Positions 19,188 to 28,367 of a DNA stretch of 64,000 nt are shown in pieces. The notes under the pieces were generated by a model, which was not told the origin of the DNA, did no database searches, and saw nothing but the letters and a program-made list of their open reading frames with translations. A program made the translations under genes and the position numbers. The DNA is taken from NCBI GenBank assembly GCA_009783065.1, contig WRHV01000003.1, positions 1 to 64,000 on the forward strand, read 5' to 3'. Origin of the DNA: Betaproteobacteria bacterium (GTDB lineage: Bacteria; Pseudomonadota; Gammaproteobacteria; Burkholderiales; Burkholderiaceae). Within the stretch, counting starts at the first letter, position 1. The number at the start of each line of letters is the position of its first letter.

Positions 19188-19877
19188 ATGCATACAATTA
19201 TATTCATGCGGCATGGACAATCCATCTGGAACTCTGAGAATCGGTTCACGGGATGGACTGATGTAGATTTGAGCGAACAGGGTAAGGCTGAAGCAAAAAT
19301 AGCCGGCAAGGCTTTGCGGGATGCTGGTTTTGAATTTGATCTTGCCTATACTTCTGTCTTAAAGCGGGCCATCCGGACCCTCTGGATCACCTTAGATGAA
19401 ATGAATCGGATGTGGCTGCCTGTATCATGCCAGTGGCGGCTCAATGAAAGGCACTACGGCGCGTTGCAAGGTTTAAATAAGGCAGAAACTGCTGACAAAT
19501 ATGGATCACATCAAGTCCACCTGTGGAGAAGAAGCTACGCCATTGCGCCCAATCCACTCAACCCGGAGGATGCCCGTGCTTCCTTTTCTGATCCAGTATA
19601 TCAATCGCTTAGCCGTGATCAGATACCTTTGACGGAAAGCCTCAAAGATACCGTTGCACGTGTTATGCCATTATGGAACAACACCATTGTCCCCCAAATA
19701 CGGGAGGGCAAACGTATCCTGATTGCGGCACACGGCAACAGTCTGCGCGCCTTGATTAAAGAACTGGATAATATTAGCGATGACGACATTGTCGAACTCA
19801 ATATTCCAACAGGACAACCGCTTGTGTACGAATTGGACGCGTCTCTCAAACCGATTCGTCACTATTATCTTAAATGA
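19188..19877 (+). CDS. gpmA: 2,3-bisphosphoglycerate-dependent phosphoglycerate mutase
   Basis: Interconverts 3- and 2-phosphoglycerate in glycolysis and gluconeogenesis. The phosphohistidine motif [20 protein letters not shown] is at the N-terminus; [11 protein letters not shown] and the second histidine in [16 protein letters not shown] are present. At 229 residues it is of the shorter dPGM type (E. coli GpmA has 250). The ATG has no obvious purine-rich site. It is divergent from the rhodanese gene. Function is confident. Confidence 0.94.
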   Translation: MHTIIFMRHGQSIWNSENRFTGWTDVDLSEQGKAEAKIAGKALRDAGFEFDLAYTSVLKRAIRTLWITLDEMNRMWLPVSCQWRLNERHYGALQGLNKAETADKYGSHQVHLWRRSYAIAPNPLNPEDARASFSDPVYQSLSRDQIPLTESLKDTVARVMPLWNNTIVPQIREGKRILIAAHGNSLRALIKELDNISDDDIVELNIPTGQPLVYELDASLKPIRHYYLK

Positions 19878-19970
19878 AATGCCCAAGAACCTTTCCCAAA
19901 AGGACCAGCAACATGATCACAACAAAATTTGTTTTATCTGCCGGCCTACTATGAGTGATTTGAAATATCT

Positions 19971-21362
19971 ATGAATGTTTTTTGCGGCGTGTTTTCTTTT
20001 TTTGAATACACAAAAAAAGAAATGGGTTGTTATGCTATTTTCCTCTCTCTAACCGTTTTTCTCTCAGCTGCGATGACTTCTGTACATGCAGCAGCACAGA
20101 CTTCCAATAAAACAACCGCAAAAAAAGCTGCCGGCTCATCTCAAACAACTCAAAAATCAACGAAAACGACAACAAAACAGGCCAAAAGCACGACAAAGCC
20201 AGGCGACAGCGCAAAACAGAAACAAACAGCCGAGACAGAGCGGGGAAAAGTACGCGAAAAACTAACCACCCTGAAACGGGAAATAGGCAAAACAGAAACC
20301 GAAAAAAGCAAAGCCGCAGACACGCTGGCAAAATCAGAAGAAGCCATTAGTCACACCAATCGCTCTATTCAGGAACTGGAAAAAAAACAATCTTCAACAG
20401 AAACCCGGCTAGAAAAGCTGGCTGCGGAACAGTTACGCCTTGAAAAAACAGTTGCCGAACAACAGGATCAGCTTGCCAAGCTTTTACAGGAACAATATAT
20501 TTCAGGTAATGAAGATCGCATGAAACTACTTTTTTCCGGCGACAATCCCAACCGAATTAACAGGGAATTGCAGTACATGACCTATATTTCTGAAGCACAG
20601 GCAAAATTAACGCTATCGCTTCGTTCCAATCTGCAAGCGATTGACAATAAGCGTTCACAAACAGAGTCCGTCAAACAAGAATTGGAAAAAATTTCTCAGC
20701 AAAAACAAACTCAAAAACAAAAACTGGAAAAAGAAAAAGCGGAGCATGCTGTACTTTTAGCTCAACTCTCTTCCAAACTGAAACAACAGCAAAAACAAGC
20801 GGAAAAACTGGAACAGGATGAAAAACGTCTTTCCACTCTTGTCGATAATTTGGCTCGCAAGATTAAAGAAAACAAAAAAATCGCTGCGACAAGAAAAACC
20901 GACAAAACAAGCAAACAGGGATCGCAAAAAGTTGAAGCGGTTGCTGACGCAGAGTCATCCAAAAGCGCTTTCAGCCAGATGCGCGGCCGTATGAAATTGC
21001 CAGTGAAAGGAACCATCACGGCACATTACGGATCAAAACGGGCCGACGGCCCCAGTTGGAAAGGCATTTTCATTCAAACTGATCATGGCGCGGATATCCG
21101 ATGCGTTGCAAACGGTGAGGTCGTATTTGCAGATTGGCTGCGCGGCTTCGGTAATTTAATTATTGTCGATCACGGCGCACAATACATGACCATTTATGCC
21201 AACGCGCAAACACTGCAAAAAAAAGTCGGTGACAATGTCAAAGGCGGCGATGTCATAGCCCGTACGGGCGACAGCAGCAATAATTCGCAAACCGGTTTAT
21301 ACTTCGAGATGCGCCACAATGGGCGTGCATTCAACCCGATGGACTGGGTAATTACTAGGTGA
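19971..21362 (+). CDS. envC: EnvC-type murein hydrolase activator (degenerate LytM/M23 domain)
   Basis: Periplasmic activator of cell-division amidases (AmiA/B type). After a signal segment (CYAIFLSLTVFLSAAMTSVHA) there is a Thr/Lys-rich stretch, then a long coiled coil (about residues 85-320, rich in Lys, Glu and Gln), then an M23 fold from about residue 340. The M23 zinc ligands are missing: the expected HxxxD position reads KGIFIQ and the final HxH reads GLYFEMR, as in E. coli EnvC. This makes it an activator, not an enzyme. The internal ATG at 20022 gives a more compact signal peptide and may be the true start. ctpA follows after 3 bp. Confidence 0.88.
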   Translation: MNVFCGVFSFFEYTKKEMGCYAIFLSLTVFLSAAMTSVHAAAQTSNKTTAKKAAGSSQTTQKSTKTTTKQAKSTTKPGDSAKQKQTAETERGKVREKLTTLKREIGKTETEKSKAADTLAKSEEAISHTNRSIQELEKKQSSTETRLEKLAAEQLRLEKTVAEQQDQLAKLLQEQYISGNEDRMKLLFSGDNPNRINRELQYMTYISEAQAKLTLSLRSNLQAIDNKRSQTESVKQELEKISQQKQTQKQKLEKEKAEHAVLLAQLSSKLKQQQKQAEKLEQDEKRLSTLVDNLARKIKENKKIAATRKTDKTSKQGSQKVEAVADAESSKSAFSQMRGRMKLPVKGTITAHYGSKRADGPSWKGIFIQTDHGADIRCVANGEVVFADWLRGFGNLIIVDHGAQYMTIYANAQTLQKKVGDNVKGGDVIARTGDSSNNSQTGLYFEMRHNGRAFNPMDWVITR

Positions 21363-21365
21363 TAT

Positions 21366-22817
21366 ATGAGCAGTAAACTTCGCAATTTTTTATTAATAGG
21401 ACTGGGCATGCTGGCAGGTATCGCTGCCTCCACGCAATTTTCTGCAATGGCGCAAAAACAGACTGCGCCACTGCCTCTGGATGAATTGAGGCAGCTTGCC
21501 GATGTCTTCGGACTGATCAAAACAGATTATGTTGAACCAGTCGAAGACAAGAAACTATTGACAGACGCCATTTCCGGAATGGTCGCATCATTGGATCCCC
21601 ATTCGGCTTATCTGGACAAAAAAGCCTTAAAAGAGCTAAAGGAAGGAACCCAGGGCCGTTTTGGCGGACTGGGAATTGAAGTCGGAACGGAGGACGGCTT
21701 TATCAAAGTCATTTCTCCTATTGAAGATACACCCGCCTATCGCGCGGGCATCAAACCCGGCGACCTGATTACCCGTTTGGACGGCGTATCGGTTAAGGAT
21801 ATGACGCTGGACGAAGCCGTTAAAAGAATGCGAGGTGAACCCAATACAAAAATCACCTTGACTATTGCACGCAAAAATGAAACGAAGCCCTTGATTATGA
21901 CCATTGTCCGTGAGGAAATCCGCGTCCAAAGCGTCAAAACCAAAATGATTGAACCGGGTTATGCATGGCTACGCGTCGCCCAGTTTCAAGAACCAACGGT
22001 AGATGACCTTGTCAAGAAAATCAATGCCCTTTATGCGCAAAATCCCAATATCAAGGGCTTGGTGCTCGATCTGCGCAATGACCCGGGCGGTATTTTACCT
22101 GGCGCAATTGGTGTGGCTTCCATTTTTCTGCCCAAAGATGTTGTTATTGTATCGACTAACGGGCAATTGCCTGAATCCAAGGCCACTTTCTATGCCCGCC
22201 CGGAATTTTATGCCGGACGTCATTTAAGTGATCCGCTTGCTAAGTTGCCTCCTCAAATCAAAACGGTTCCCCTGGCTGTGCTTGTTAATATCGGTTCGGC
22301 ATCTGCTTCTGAAATTGTGGCTGGCGCTCTGCAAGATCACAAACGTGCAACCGTTTTAGGGACACAGACATTTGGCAAAGGTTCTGTCCAGACTGTTCGG
22401 CAGATTTCGCCGGATACCGCTGTCAAGCTGACGACAGCCCGTTATTACACCCCAAGCGGTCGTTCCATCCAGGCTAAAGGCATTGTGCCGGATCTGATTG
22501 TGGATGAAACGCCTGAGGGAGACGGTTACAATAGCCTACGTCTGCGCGAAGCTGATCTTCTCAAGCATCTATCAAACGAGCCAACCCGTCAGGACGAAGA
22601 GGCTCAGCGTGTCAGCGAGGAAGAAGAACAGCGTCTACTCAGCAATGCCAAGAAATACAAACCGCTTGAATATGGCAGCAAAGACGATTTTCAATTGGCG
22701 CAAGCATTGAATCATTTGAAAGGACAACCCGTCAAACTGTCCAAAGCTAAAATTGAAGAAAGAAAGAATGGCACAAATCCTCAGAAAACCGGTACGGATA
22801 AAAAGCACAAGCGGTAA
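21366..22817 (+). CDS. ctpA: S41 family C-terminal processing protease
   Basis: Periplasmic serine protease anchored by an N-terminal hydrophobic segment (NFLLIGLGMLAGIAASTQF). A PDZ domain (about residues 85-165, FGGLGIEVGTEDGFIKVISP onward) precedes the S41 catalytic core with Ser in VNIGSASASEIVAGAL and Lys in GTQTFGKGSVQTV. The Lys/Glu/Gln-rich tail ends GTDKKHKR. The 483-residue length is usual. It is 3 bp downstream of envC, a pairing common in proteobacteria and consistent with joint control of peptidoglycan hydrolysis. A strong terminator follows. Confidence 0.94.
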   Translation: MSSKLRNFLLIGLGMLAGIAASTQFSAMAQKQTAPLPLDELRQLADVFGLIKTDYVEPVEDKKLLTDAISGMVASLDPHSAYLDKKALKELKEGTQGRFGGLGIEVGTEDGFIKVISPIEDTPAYRAGIKPGDLITRLDGVSVKDMTLDEAVKRMRGEPNTKITLTIARKNETKPLIMTIVREEIRVQSVKTKMIEPGYAWLRVAQFQEPTVDDLVKKINALYAQNPNIKGLVLDLRNDPGGILPGAIGVASIFLPKDVVIVSTNGQLPESKATFYARPEFYAGRHLSDPLAKLPPQIKTVPLAVLVNIGSASASEIVAGALQDHKRATVLGTQTFGKGSVQTVRQISPDTAVKLTTARYYTPSGRSIQAKGIVPDLIVDETPEGDGYNSLRLREADLLKHLSNEPTRQDEEAQRVSEEEEQRLLSNAKKYKPLEYGSKDDFQLAQALNHLKGQPVKLSKAKIEERKNGTNPQKTGTDKKHKR

Positions 22818-22878
22818 TTTCAGGAATAAATAAGCCGTAGTCTGAGCGTTACCCCGCCACATTCTGCTGAAAGAACGA

Positions 22879-22919
22879 ACATAGGCGGCCAGGAAACATC
22901 TTGGCTGCCTATGTTTTTG
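22879..22919 (+). terminator. Rho-independent terminator after ctpA
   Basis: ACATAGGCGGCCA (22879-22891) pairs with TGGCTGCCTATGT (22902-22914) with a single central mismatch, followed by TTTTTG. It closes the envC-ctpA unit. Confidence 0.8.
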
Positions 22920-22932
22920 TTATTGCTTGTGT

Positions 22933-23058
22933 TTAGCGTCACCTTGCGCTTTGGTGATCGACTATGATCTGCGGCATGATTGGCGCCATATAGATGACAA
23001 AAGCCTGACTTGTCTGGTATTGGAAAATCCCTGGCGTGACTTCATTGACTCTGGATGA
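22933..23058 (+). other. Protein-like open stretch without a start, possible gene remnant
   Basis: Between the ctpA terminator and pyrE one plus-strand frame is open for about 40 codons and ends at a TGA. It reads like a protein end (DYDLRHDWRHIDDKSLTCL, then ENPWRDFIDSG), with many His, Asp and Trp codons, but has no start or ribosome site. It may be a decayed gene tail; chance is also possible. No family is recognised. Confidence 0.2.
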
Positions 23059-23066
23059 TCTGAGAA

Positions 23067-23732
23067 TCAAGCTGCACCGTAATGCGCCCGATAGGTTTTC
23101 ACTGCATCACGATACCGTGAAAGCGCAGAATCAACGCCTTCCTGCGAAAGATAAGCCATCAGATCATCCAGATTGGCAATGGATAGCACAGGCATATTGT
23201 AGGTATTTTTTACTTCCTGTGCGGCTGAATACGCCGATAATGCATCATCTTTACCTGACCGCTCCATGCGATCCAATGCGATTAGTACGGCTACTGGGGT
23301 AGCATTGGCGGCCCGGATAATCTGAACGGACTCACCAACCGAAGTCCCCGCTGAAATCACATCATCCACAATCACAACCCTTCCTTGCATGGGAGCGCCA
23401 ATCAGTATTCCGCCTTCACCATGACCCTTTGCTTCCTTGCGGTTAAAGGCAAAAGGCGTATTACGACCTCTATTTGACAGTGCAACGGCAACTGCTGATA
23501 CCAGTGAGATTCCCTTATATGCGGGGCCATACAGCATATCAAATTCGATACCCGAATTTAAGAGCGTCTGCGCATAAAAATCCGCCAGTTTTCCGAGAGA
23601 TTGTCCATCATTGAACAATCCGGCATTGAAGAAATAGGGTGAGGTTCTTCCCGCTTTAGTAATAAATTCGCCAAAACGTAATACGCCCAAGTCAACGGAA
23701 AACCGTATAAAGTCCTGTCGCAAATTATTCAT
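23067..23732 (-). CDS. pyrE: Orotate phosphoribosyltransferase
   Basis: Transfers PRPP ribose phosphate to orotate to give OMP in pyrimidine synthesis. The PRPP-binding motif VVIVDDVISAGTSVGE and the N-terminal FGEFITKAGRTSPYFFNAGLF are diagnostic, and the loop FNRKEAKGHGEGG is present. The start at 23732 (MNNLRQDFIRF) has AAGG 7 bases upstream; a GTG 6 codons earlier is less likely. About 221 residues. It lies 125 bp downstream of the stand-alone trpB on the same strand; whether they share a transcript is unclear. Confidence 0.95.
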   Translation of the reverse strand: MNNLRQDFIRFSVDLGVLRFGEFITKAGRTSPYFFNAGLFNDGQSLGKLADFYAQTLLNSGIEFDMLYGPAYKGISLVSAVAVALSNRGRNTPFAFNRKEAKGHGEGGILIGAPMQGRVVIVDDVISAGTSVGESVQIIRAANATPVAVLIALDRMERSGKDDALSAYSAAQEVKNTYNMPVLSIANLDDLMAYLSQEGVDSALSRYRDAVKTYRAHYGAA

Positions 23733-23857
23733 AACCAGCCTTACCGTCACAAAATCAGATCATTTGAGAAAAGCTTTGCGCTTTGTAAATGATTGAAAAG
23801 TAGATGAGGAAAATAAAAAAAGTTATTTTTTCATCTTTACCAAACGAATCCCTTTCT

Positions 23858-25057
23858 TTAAAGGGACAAATAATTAGCAACAAAATCCGCATCCTTGTCG
23901 CCTCTACCGGACAGGTTAACTAAAATCGTCTTATCCGGCCCCAGTTCCTTGGCCACTTTCATGGCATAAGCTACCGCATGGGAACTTTCCAATGCGGGAA
24001 TAATCCCCTCAACCCGTGACAATGTCATGAAAGCATCCAGACATTCATCATCCGTAATGGCTTCATACTGCACGCGGCCAATATCCTTGAGATAGCAATG
24101 CTGTGGCCCGACACCAGGGTAATCCAGACCGGATGCAATGGAATAAACCGGCAGGGGATTGCCATTTTCATCCTGCAAGGCATAGCATTTAAAGCCATGC
24201 AACGCCCCCTTGGTGCCCAGCGTTAGCGTTGCAGCATGGTCAGGCGTGTCCAGCCCCTTACCGGCAGGCTCAATCCCGACAAGCTTTACGGATTCATCCG
24301 GCAAAAATTCCGTGAACATACCAATGGCATTCGAGCCGCCACCTACGCAGGCAACAACCATATCCGGCAATTTTTTTTCACGCGTCAGAAATTGCTCCCT
24401 GGCTTCCTTGCCGATAACCATCTGGAAATCGCGCACCATTTTCGGGAACGGATGTGGCCCTACGACCGAACCAATGGCATAAAGGAAATGGACCGGATCT
24501 TTCATATACTCATCAAATGCACTGTCAACCGCATCCTTCAAAGTTTGCGTTCCCCGTGTAACCGGAACCAGGGTAGCGCCCAAAATTTTCATCTTGGTCA
24601 CATTGGGACGTTCTTTTTCAATATCGACCACACCCATGTGAATTTCACAGGGAATACCCACCAGCGCACAGGCTGTTGCCAGCGCCACGCCATGCTGCCC
24701 TGCCCCGGTTTCAGCCAATACTTTGCTTTTTCCCATGAATTTGGCCAGCAAGGCTTGTCCCAGACAATGATTGATCTTGTGCGCGCCGGTATGATTCAAG
24801 TCTTCACGCTTGATAAAAATCCGGGCACCTCCCTGGCGCTCAGACAATTTGCGCGCAAAATAAATCGGGCTGGGACGCCCGACATAATGGGTGTACAACT
24901 CCTGCAACTCATCCTGAAATACCTTCGTCTGGCGAACTTCCTCATAGGCATCACTGATCTGATCCATGATGACCTTTAATTCATGTGGAATAATTTGGCC
25001 GCCATACTCACCAAAATAGCCATCCTTGTCAGGCATTTCCAAAAACTGTTGCGACAT
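23858..25057 (-). CDS. trpB: Tryptophan synthase beta chain, stand-alone copy
   Basis: PLP enzyme joining indole and serine to make tryptophan. The PLP lysine is Lys94 in [13 protein letters not shown]; the phosphate loop [12 protein letters not shown] and [14 protein letters not shown] are intact. The 399-residue length is normal. The start region [20 protein letters not shown] and HTGAHKINH differ from the usual E. coli-type GGAHKTNQ, so it may belong to a second TrpB subgroup. No trpA or trpF is adjacent: its neighbours are ampG and pyrE. The ribosome site GAAGGAAAA precedes the ATG. An indole-salvage role or use as the only TrpB cannot be told apart here. Confidence 0.92.
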   Translation of the reverse strand: MSQQFLEMPDKDGYFGEYGGQIIPHELKVIMDQISDAYEEVRQTKVFQDELQELYTHYVGRPSPIYFARKLSERQGGARIFIKREDLNHTGAHKINHCLGQALLAKFMGKSKVLAETGAGQHGVALATACALVGIPCEIHMGVVDIEKERPNVTKMKILGATLVPVTRGTQTLKDAVDSAFDEYMKDPVHFLYAIGSVVGPHPFPKMVRDFQMVIGKEAREQFLTREKKLPDMVVACVGGGSNAIGMFTEFLPDESVKLVGIEPAGKGLDTPDHAATLTLGTKGALHGFKCYALQDENGNPLPVYSIASGLDYPGVGPQHCYLKDIGRVQYEAITDDECLDAFMTLSRVEGIIPALESSHAVAYAMKVAKELGPDKTILVNLSGRGDKDADFVANYLSL

Positions 25058-25151
25058 GCTTTTCCTTCAATTATTAATAATCCAAACAGATAAAAATCAT
25101 CAATACAGCGTCATATGATATCGAACTTTTGGTGATATTTTTTTGGTTTTT

Positions 25152-26390
25152 TTATTTATCCCCATGCCAGGGAGCAATTTTAGGCAACATGAGCATCCCA
25201 GGCAAAGCCAGTAAAAAACAGATATTAAAAAACATGAACCAACCGGTTTGAGCCACAATAAAACCGGCAGAGGCATTGATAAACGTACGGGGAATCGCTG
25301 CAAGGCTGGTAAAAAGGGCATATTGCGTCGCGCTGTAACGCTTGTCCGTGGTCTTGGCAATATACGCCACAAAAGCCGCCGTGCCTAATCCGACACCAAG
25401 CGCCTCAAAACCGATCACAAATGCCAGCCAATAAGGATCAGCGCCCCTTAAAGAAATCCATGAAAAACCAAGAATGGAAACCGCCTGCACTACCCCATAA
25501 AGCCACAACGACCGGTTAATACCAAGACGGATCATCCAGACCCCACCCAGCATCCCCCCTAAAAGACTGGCCCAAAAACCAGTCGTCTTGGCGATGGCGC
25601 CAATCTGGGTCATGGAAAAACCTAAATCCAGATAAAACTTGGTCGCAAGCGCTGTAGCAAGGCTATCTCCCAGCTTATATAGAAAAATGAAACTGAGGAT
25701 GCAAAAAGCATTTTTCCAGCCGTCACGCGTAACAAATTCCTTAAAGGGCAAAACCACGGCCTCACGTAAATTGGCTGGCGGCGCGCCATATACCTCAGGT
25801 TCTTTGATCAGTAACGTGCAAATTAACCCCGGAATCATGAATGCAGCCGTTATCCAAAATACCCATTGCCAACTCATCATATCGGCCAGAATCAGGGATA
25901 GCGCACCTGGAATCATGCCTGCAACCCGATAAGCATTGACATGGATCGCGCTGCCCAATCCCTGTTCGCTATCAGGCAATAATTCGCGCCTGTAAGCATC
26001 TAACGCGATATCCTGGCTGGATGACAAAAACGCGATTAATGTGCACAAGATGCCGACAAACAACAGATGCTTTATGGGATCAAGCATGCCCATGACGCCA
26101 ATGGAAAAAAAGAGGGCCAGTTGTGTTACAGCCATCCAGCCGCGCCGTCTTCCCATTCTCCCCAGGCTAAAACGATCCATCAGCGGCGCCCATAAAAACT
26201 TCCATGTATAGGGAAACATCACGAGGGCAAAGAGGCCAAGGGATTTGACATTCAACCCGGATTTCGCCAGCCAGGCTTGCAGTAAATTGAGCAAAATGAA
26301 AAGGGGAAGCCCGGATGAAAAACCGATAAAGACGCAAATTAACATGCGCTGATGAAACGCGCTAAGCAGGGTGCGTCCAGGAATCGTCAT
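25152..26390 (-). CDS. ampG: AmpG-type muropeptide permease (MFS)
   Basis: Inner-membrane transporter of the AmpG family, which imports GlcNAc-anhydroMurNAc peptides released from cell wall for recycling. The 412-residue protein is hydrophobic throughout with about 12 membrane segments. Family marks include FSSGLPLFILLNLLQAWL, FPYTWKFLWAPLMDRF and SSSQDIALDAYRREL. Its ATG overlaps the metW stop (ATGA), so it is translated with metX-metW, an arrangement seen often in Burkholderiales. Substrate is inferred from family. Confidence 0.92.
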   Translation of the reverse strand: MTIPGRTLLSAFHQRMLICVFIGFSSGLPLFILLNLLQAWLAKSGLNVKSLGLFALVMFPYTWKFLWAPLMDRFSLGRMGRRRGWMAVTQLALFFSIGVMGMLDPIKHLLFVGILCTLIAFLSSSQDIALDAYRRELLPDSEQGLGSAIHVNAYRVAGMIPGALSLILADMMSWQWVFWITAAFMIPGLICTLLIKEPEVYGAPPANLREAVVLPFKEFVTRDGWKNAFCILSFIFLYKLGDSLATALATKFYLDLGFSMTQIGAIAKTTGFWASLLGGMLGGVWMIRLGINRSLWLYGVVQAVSILGFSWISLRGADPYWLAFVIGFEALGVGLGTAAFVAYIAKTTDKRYSATQYALFTSLAAIPRTFINASAGFIVAQTGWFMFFNICFLLALPGMLMLPKIAPWHGDK

Positions 26391-27007
26391 ACGCCGGATA
26401 GAGGCAATTTCTTTTTAAGGCGAAAAACTGCCAGACTGCCAAACCAGTTCCGTAAAAAAGACACGGGTTTGCCACGGTGCAAGGCAACACAATCGGTAAC
26501 GGTCAGTCCGATCTGATTGGCCAGGGTTTCAAAATCGCTGATGGTGGCACACCGCAGATTCGGTGTGTCATACCATGCATAAGGTAATTCCTGCGTTACC
26601 GGCATACGCCCCTCAAGCAAGGTCAAGCGATTTAACCAGTATGCAAAATTGGGGAAAGAAACGATCGCTTCATCGCCTACCCTGGCAACATCGCGCAAGA
26701 GTTCTTCCACGTTTTTCATCATTTGCAAAGCAGATAAACATAAAACCGTATCAAATGAATTATCGGCAAAAAGCGTTAAACCCTTCTCAAGATCCTGTTG
26801 AATGACTGAAACACCCCTGCTGACACAACCCGGAATTTTTTCATCATCAATTTCAACACCATAACCGGTACAGCCCTTTGTCACCTGCAAATGTTCCAGC
26901 ATGGCGCCATCGCCGCATCCCAGATCCAGCACATGCGCTTTTTCTGGAACCCAATGCGCAATAAATGCCAGATCGGCACGGAGTTCCCGTAATTTAAGGA
27001 CGCCCAT
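26387..27007 (-). CDS. metW: Methionine biosynthesis protein MetW
   Basis: Class I methyltransferase-fold protein that works with MetX in homoserine acylation. The SAM-like motif VLDLGCGDGAMLEHL is near the N-terminus, followed by the conserved SFPNFAYWLNRLTLLEGRMPVT and YAWYDTPNLRCATISDFE. The 206-residue length is typical. The metX stop and the metW start share one base (TGATG), and metW overlaps ampG by 4 bases, so the three genes are translationally linked. Its exact biochemical activity is not settled for the family. Confidence 0.94.
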   Translation of the reverse strand: MGVLKLRELRADLAFIAHWVPEKAHVLDLGCGDGAMLEHLQVTKGCTGYGVEIDDEKIPGCVSRGVSVIQQDLEKGLTLFADNSFDTVLCLSALQMMKNVEELLRDVARVGDEAIVSFPNFAYWLNRLTLLEGRMPVTQELPYAWYDTPNLRCATISDFETLANQIGLTVTDCVALHRGKPVSFLRNWFGSLAVFRLKKKLPLSGV

Positions 27008-28146
27008 CAGCTTTCTTGCTCCTTCATTTCAAGCCGCATTCTGTTGAAATAGGAATGGACCAGTTCATGATAACGCTCATCCGTTAGCAAAAAAGCATCA
27101 TGCCCGTGCGGCGCGTCAATATCGGCGTAGGTAACCTGGCGCCGGTTATCCACCAGCGCCTTCACAATAGCCTGGCTGGCTTCAGAAGAAAAACGCCAGT
27201 CGGTTGTAAATGAAATCAACAGAAATTTCGCCTTGGTTTTAGCCAGCGCCTGGGTTAGATCACCGCCATAAGACGCTGCCGGATCAAAGTAATCCAATGC
27301 ACGTGTAATCAGCAAATAGGTATTGGCGTCAAAGTAAGATGAAAATTTGTCACCCTGGTAATGCAAGTAGGATTCAATCTCAAACTCTACGCCAAATCCG
27401 AAGTGATACTGCCCTGAGCGCAGCATCCGTCCGAATTTTTCCGACATATCTATGTTCGACAGATAGGTGATATGACCAATCATGCGAGCAACCCGCAACC
27501 CGTTTTTGGGTACGACACCATAGGCATAAAAATCACCACCGTGAAAATCGGGATCGGTCAGAATAGCCTGGCGTGCCACATCGTTAAAAGCAATATTCTG
27601 AGCCGTCAATTTAGATGTTGACGCAACAGCAATGCAGTGTTCTATTCTATCAGGGAACATCATGCTCCAAGCCAGTGCCTGCATGCCGCCCAAAGAACCT
27701 CCCATAACCGCAGCAAATTTATCAATACCTAAAGCATCGGCAAGACGAGCCTGTGCATTTACCCAATCTTCAACCGTCACAACCGGAAAATCATGTCCAT
27801 ACGGTTTGCCGGTTTCCGGATTGATGTGCATTGGCCCTGTGGAACCAAAACAGGAACCCAGATTATTAATCCCTATCACAAAGAAATGGTTGGTATCGAC
27901 CGGTTTTCCCGGACCAACCATGTTATCCCACCAACCGATATTTTTGGGCTGATCCGCATAATAGCCGGCGACATGATGCGAAGCATTCAATGCATGGCAG
28001 ATCAAAACCGCATTTGACCGGTCTGCATTCAGTTGCCCATAGGTTTCATAAACAAGTGTGTAATCGGCAATCGATGCGCCGCTTTGCAACCGTAAAGGTT
28101 CAACAAAATGCATCGACTGGGCGACTACCGCTCCGATAGAAGTCAT
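27007..28146 (-). CDS. metX: Homoserine O-acyltransferase MetX
   Basis: Activates homoserine as its O-acyl ester for methionine synthesis; whether it uses acetyl- or succinyl-CoA is not decided by overall similarity. Alpha/beta hydrolase fold with nucleophile Ser151 in [10 protein letters not shown], Asp in [10 protein letters not shown] and His in [10 protein letters not shown] chose ATG 28146 because [10 protein letters not shown] matches the usual family start; the frame continues 11 codons to ATG 28179, which would place a perfect inverted repeat inside the gene. About 379 residues. First gene of metX-metW-ampG. Confidence 0.94.
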   Translation of the reverse strand: MTSIGAVVAQSMHFVEPLRLQSGASIADYTLVYETYGQLNADRSNAVLICHALNASHHVAGYYADQPKNIGWWDNMVGPGKPVDTNHFFVIGINNLGSCFGSTGPMHINPETGKPYGHDFPVVTVEDWVNAQARLADALGIDKFAAVMGGSLGGMQALAWSMMFPDRIEHCIAVASTSKLTAQNIAFNDVARQAILTDPDFHGGDFYAYGVVPKNGLRVARMIGHITYLSNIDMSEKFGRMLRSGQYHFGFGVEFEIESYLHYQGDKFSSYFDANTYLLITRALDYFDPAASYGGDLTQALAKTKAKFLLISFTTDWRFSSEASQAIVKALVDNRRQVTYADIDAPHGHDAFLLTDERYHELVHSYFNRMRLEMKEQES

Positions 28147-28157
28147 GTATTCATTTG

Positions 28158-28177
28158 GTATCTTGAAAACAAGATAC
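28158..28177. promoter_or_regulatory. Perfect 8-bp inverted repeat just upstream of metX
   Basis: GTATCTTG (28158-28165) and CAAGATAC (28170-28177) are perfect inverted copies separated by AAAA, ending 11 bases before the chosen metX start. The sequence could form a hairpin that covers the start region or serve as a repressor operator. No known motif is matched, so the role is inference. Confidence 0.4.
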
Positions 28178-28193
28178 ATTCCGCTTTTATTAC

Positions 28194-28240
28194 ATTAAAA
28201 AACAAGCCCGAAAGCGACTGACCTATCGGGCTTGTTTCAA
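28194..28240 (-). terminator. Rho-independent terminator after ptsI
   Basis: On the minus strand AAACAAGCCCGA pairs perfectly (12 bp) with TCGGGCTTGTTT and is followed by a T-run (TTTTTTAATG). It lies about 130 bp past the ptsI stop and ends just upstream of metX. Between it and ptsI (28241-28367) I see nothing recognisable. Confidence 0.85.
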
Positions 28241-28367
28241 GCTCGCTTTAGCCGCATTTATTTCGGGTAACCCCTACGCGCCCGCAAGCTGATTGATTCA
28301 AATCGGCGCAATAGTAAAAGCATAGCGAAGTCGCCGGCCAGCGTCAAATAGTAATATCAGAAATGCG

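Noticed and set aside
19971..21362. EnvC-like protein as an active M23 peptidase
   Set aside because: The zinc-ligand positions are replaced (KGIFIQ, GLYFEMR), which matches amidase activators, so enzymatic activity is not claimed.
24236..24979. 247-codon plus-strand frame inside trpB
   Set aside because: Fully antisense to an intact, conserved trpB; composition is that of a shadow frame.
25058..25151. Trp-codon leader or attenuator upstream of trpB
   Set aside because: Searched after finding the aroG leader. There is no short frame with repeated TGG codons and no terminator hairpin with a T-run.
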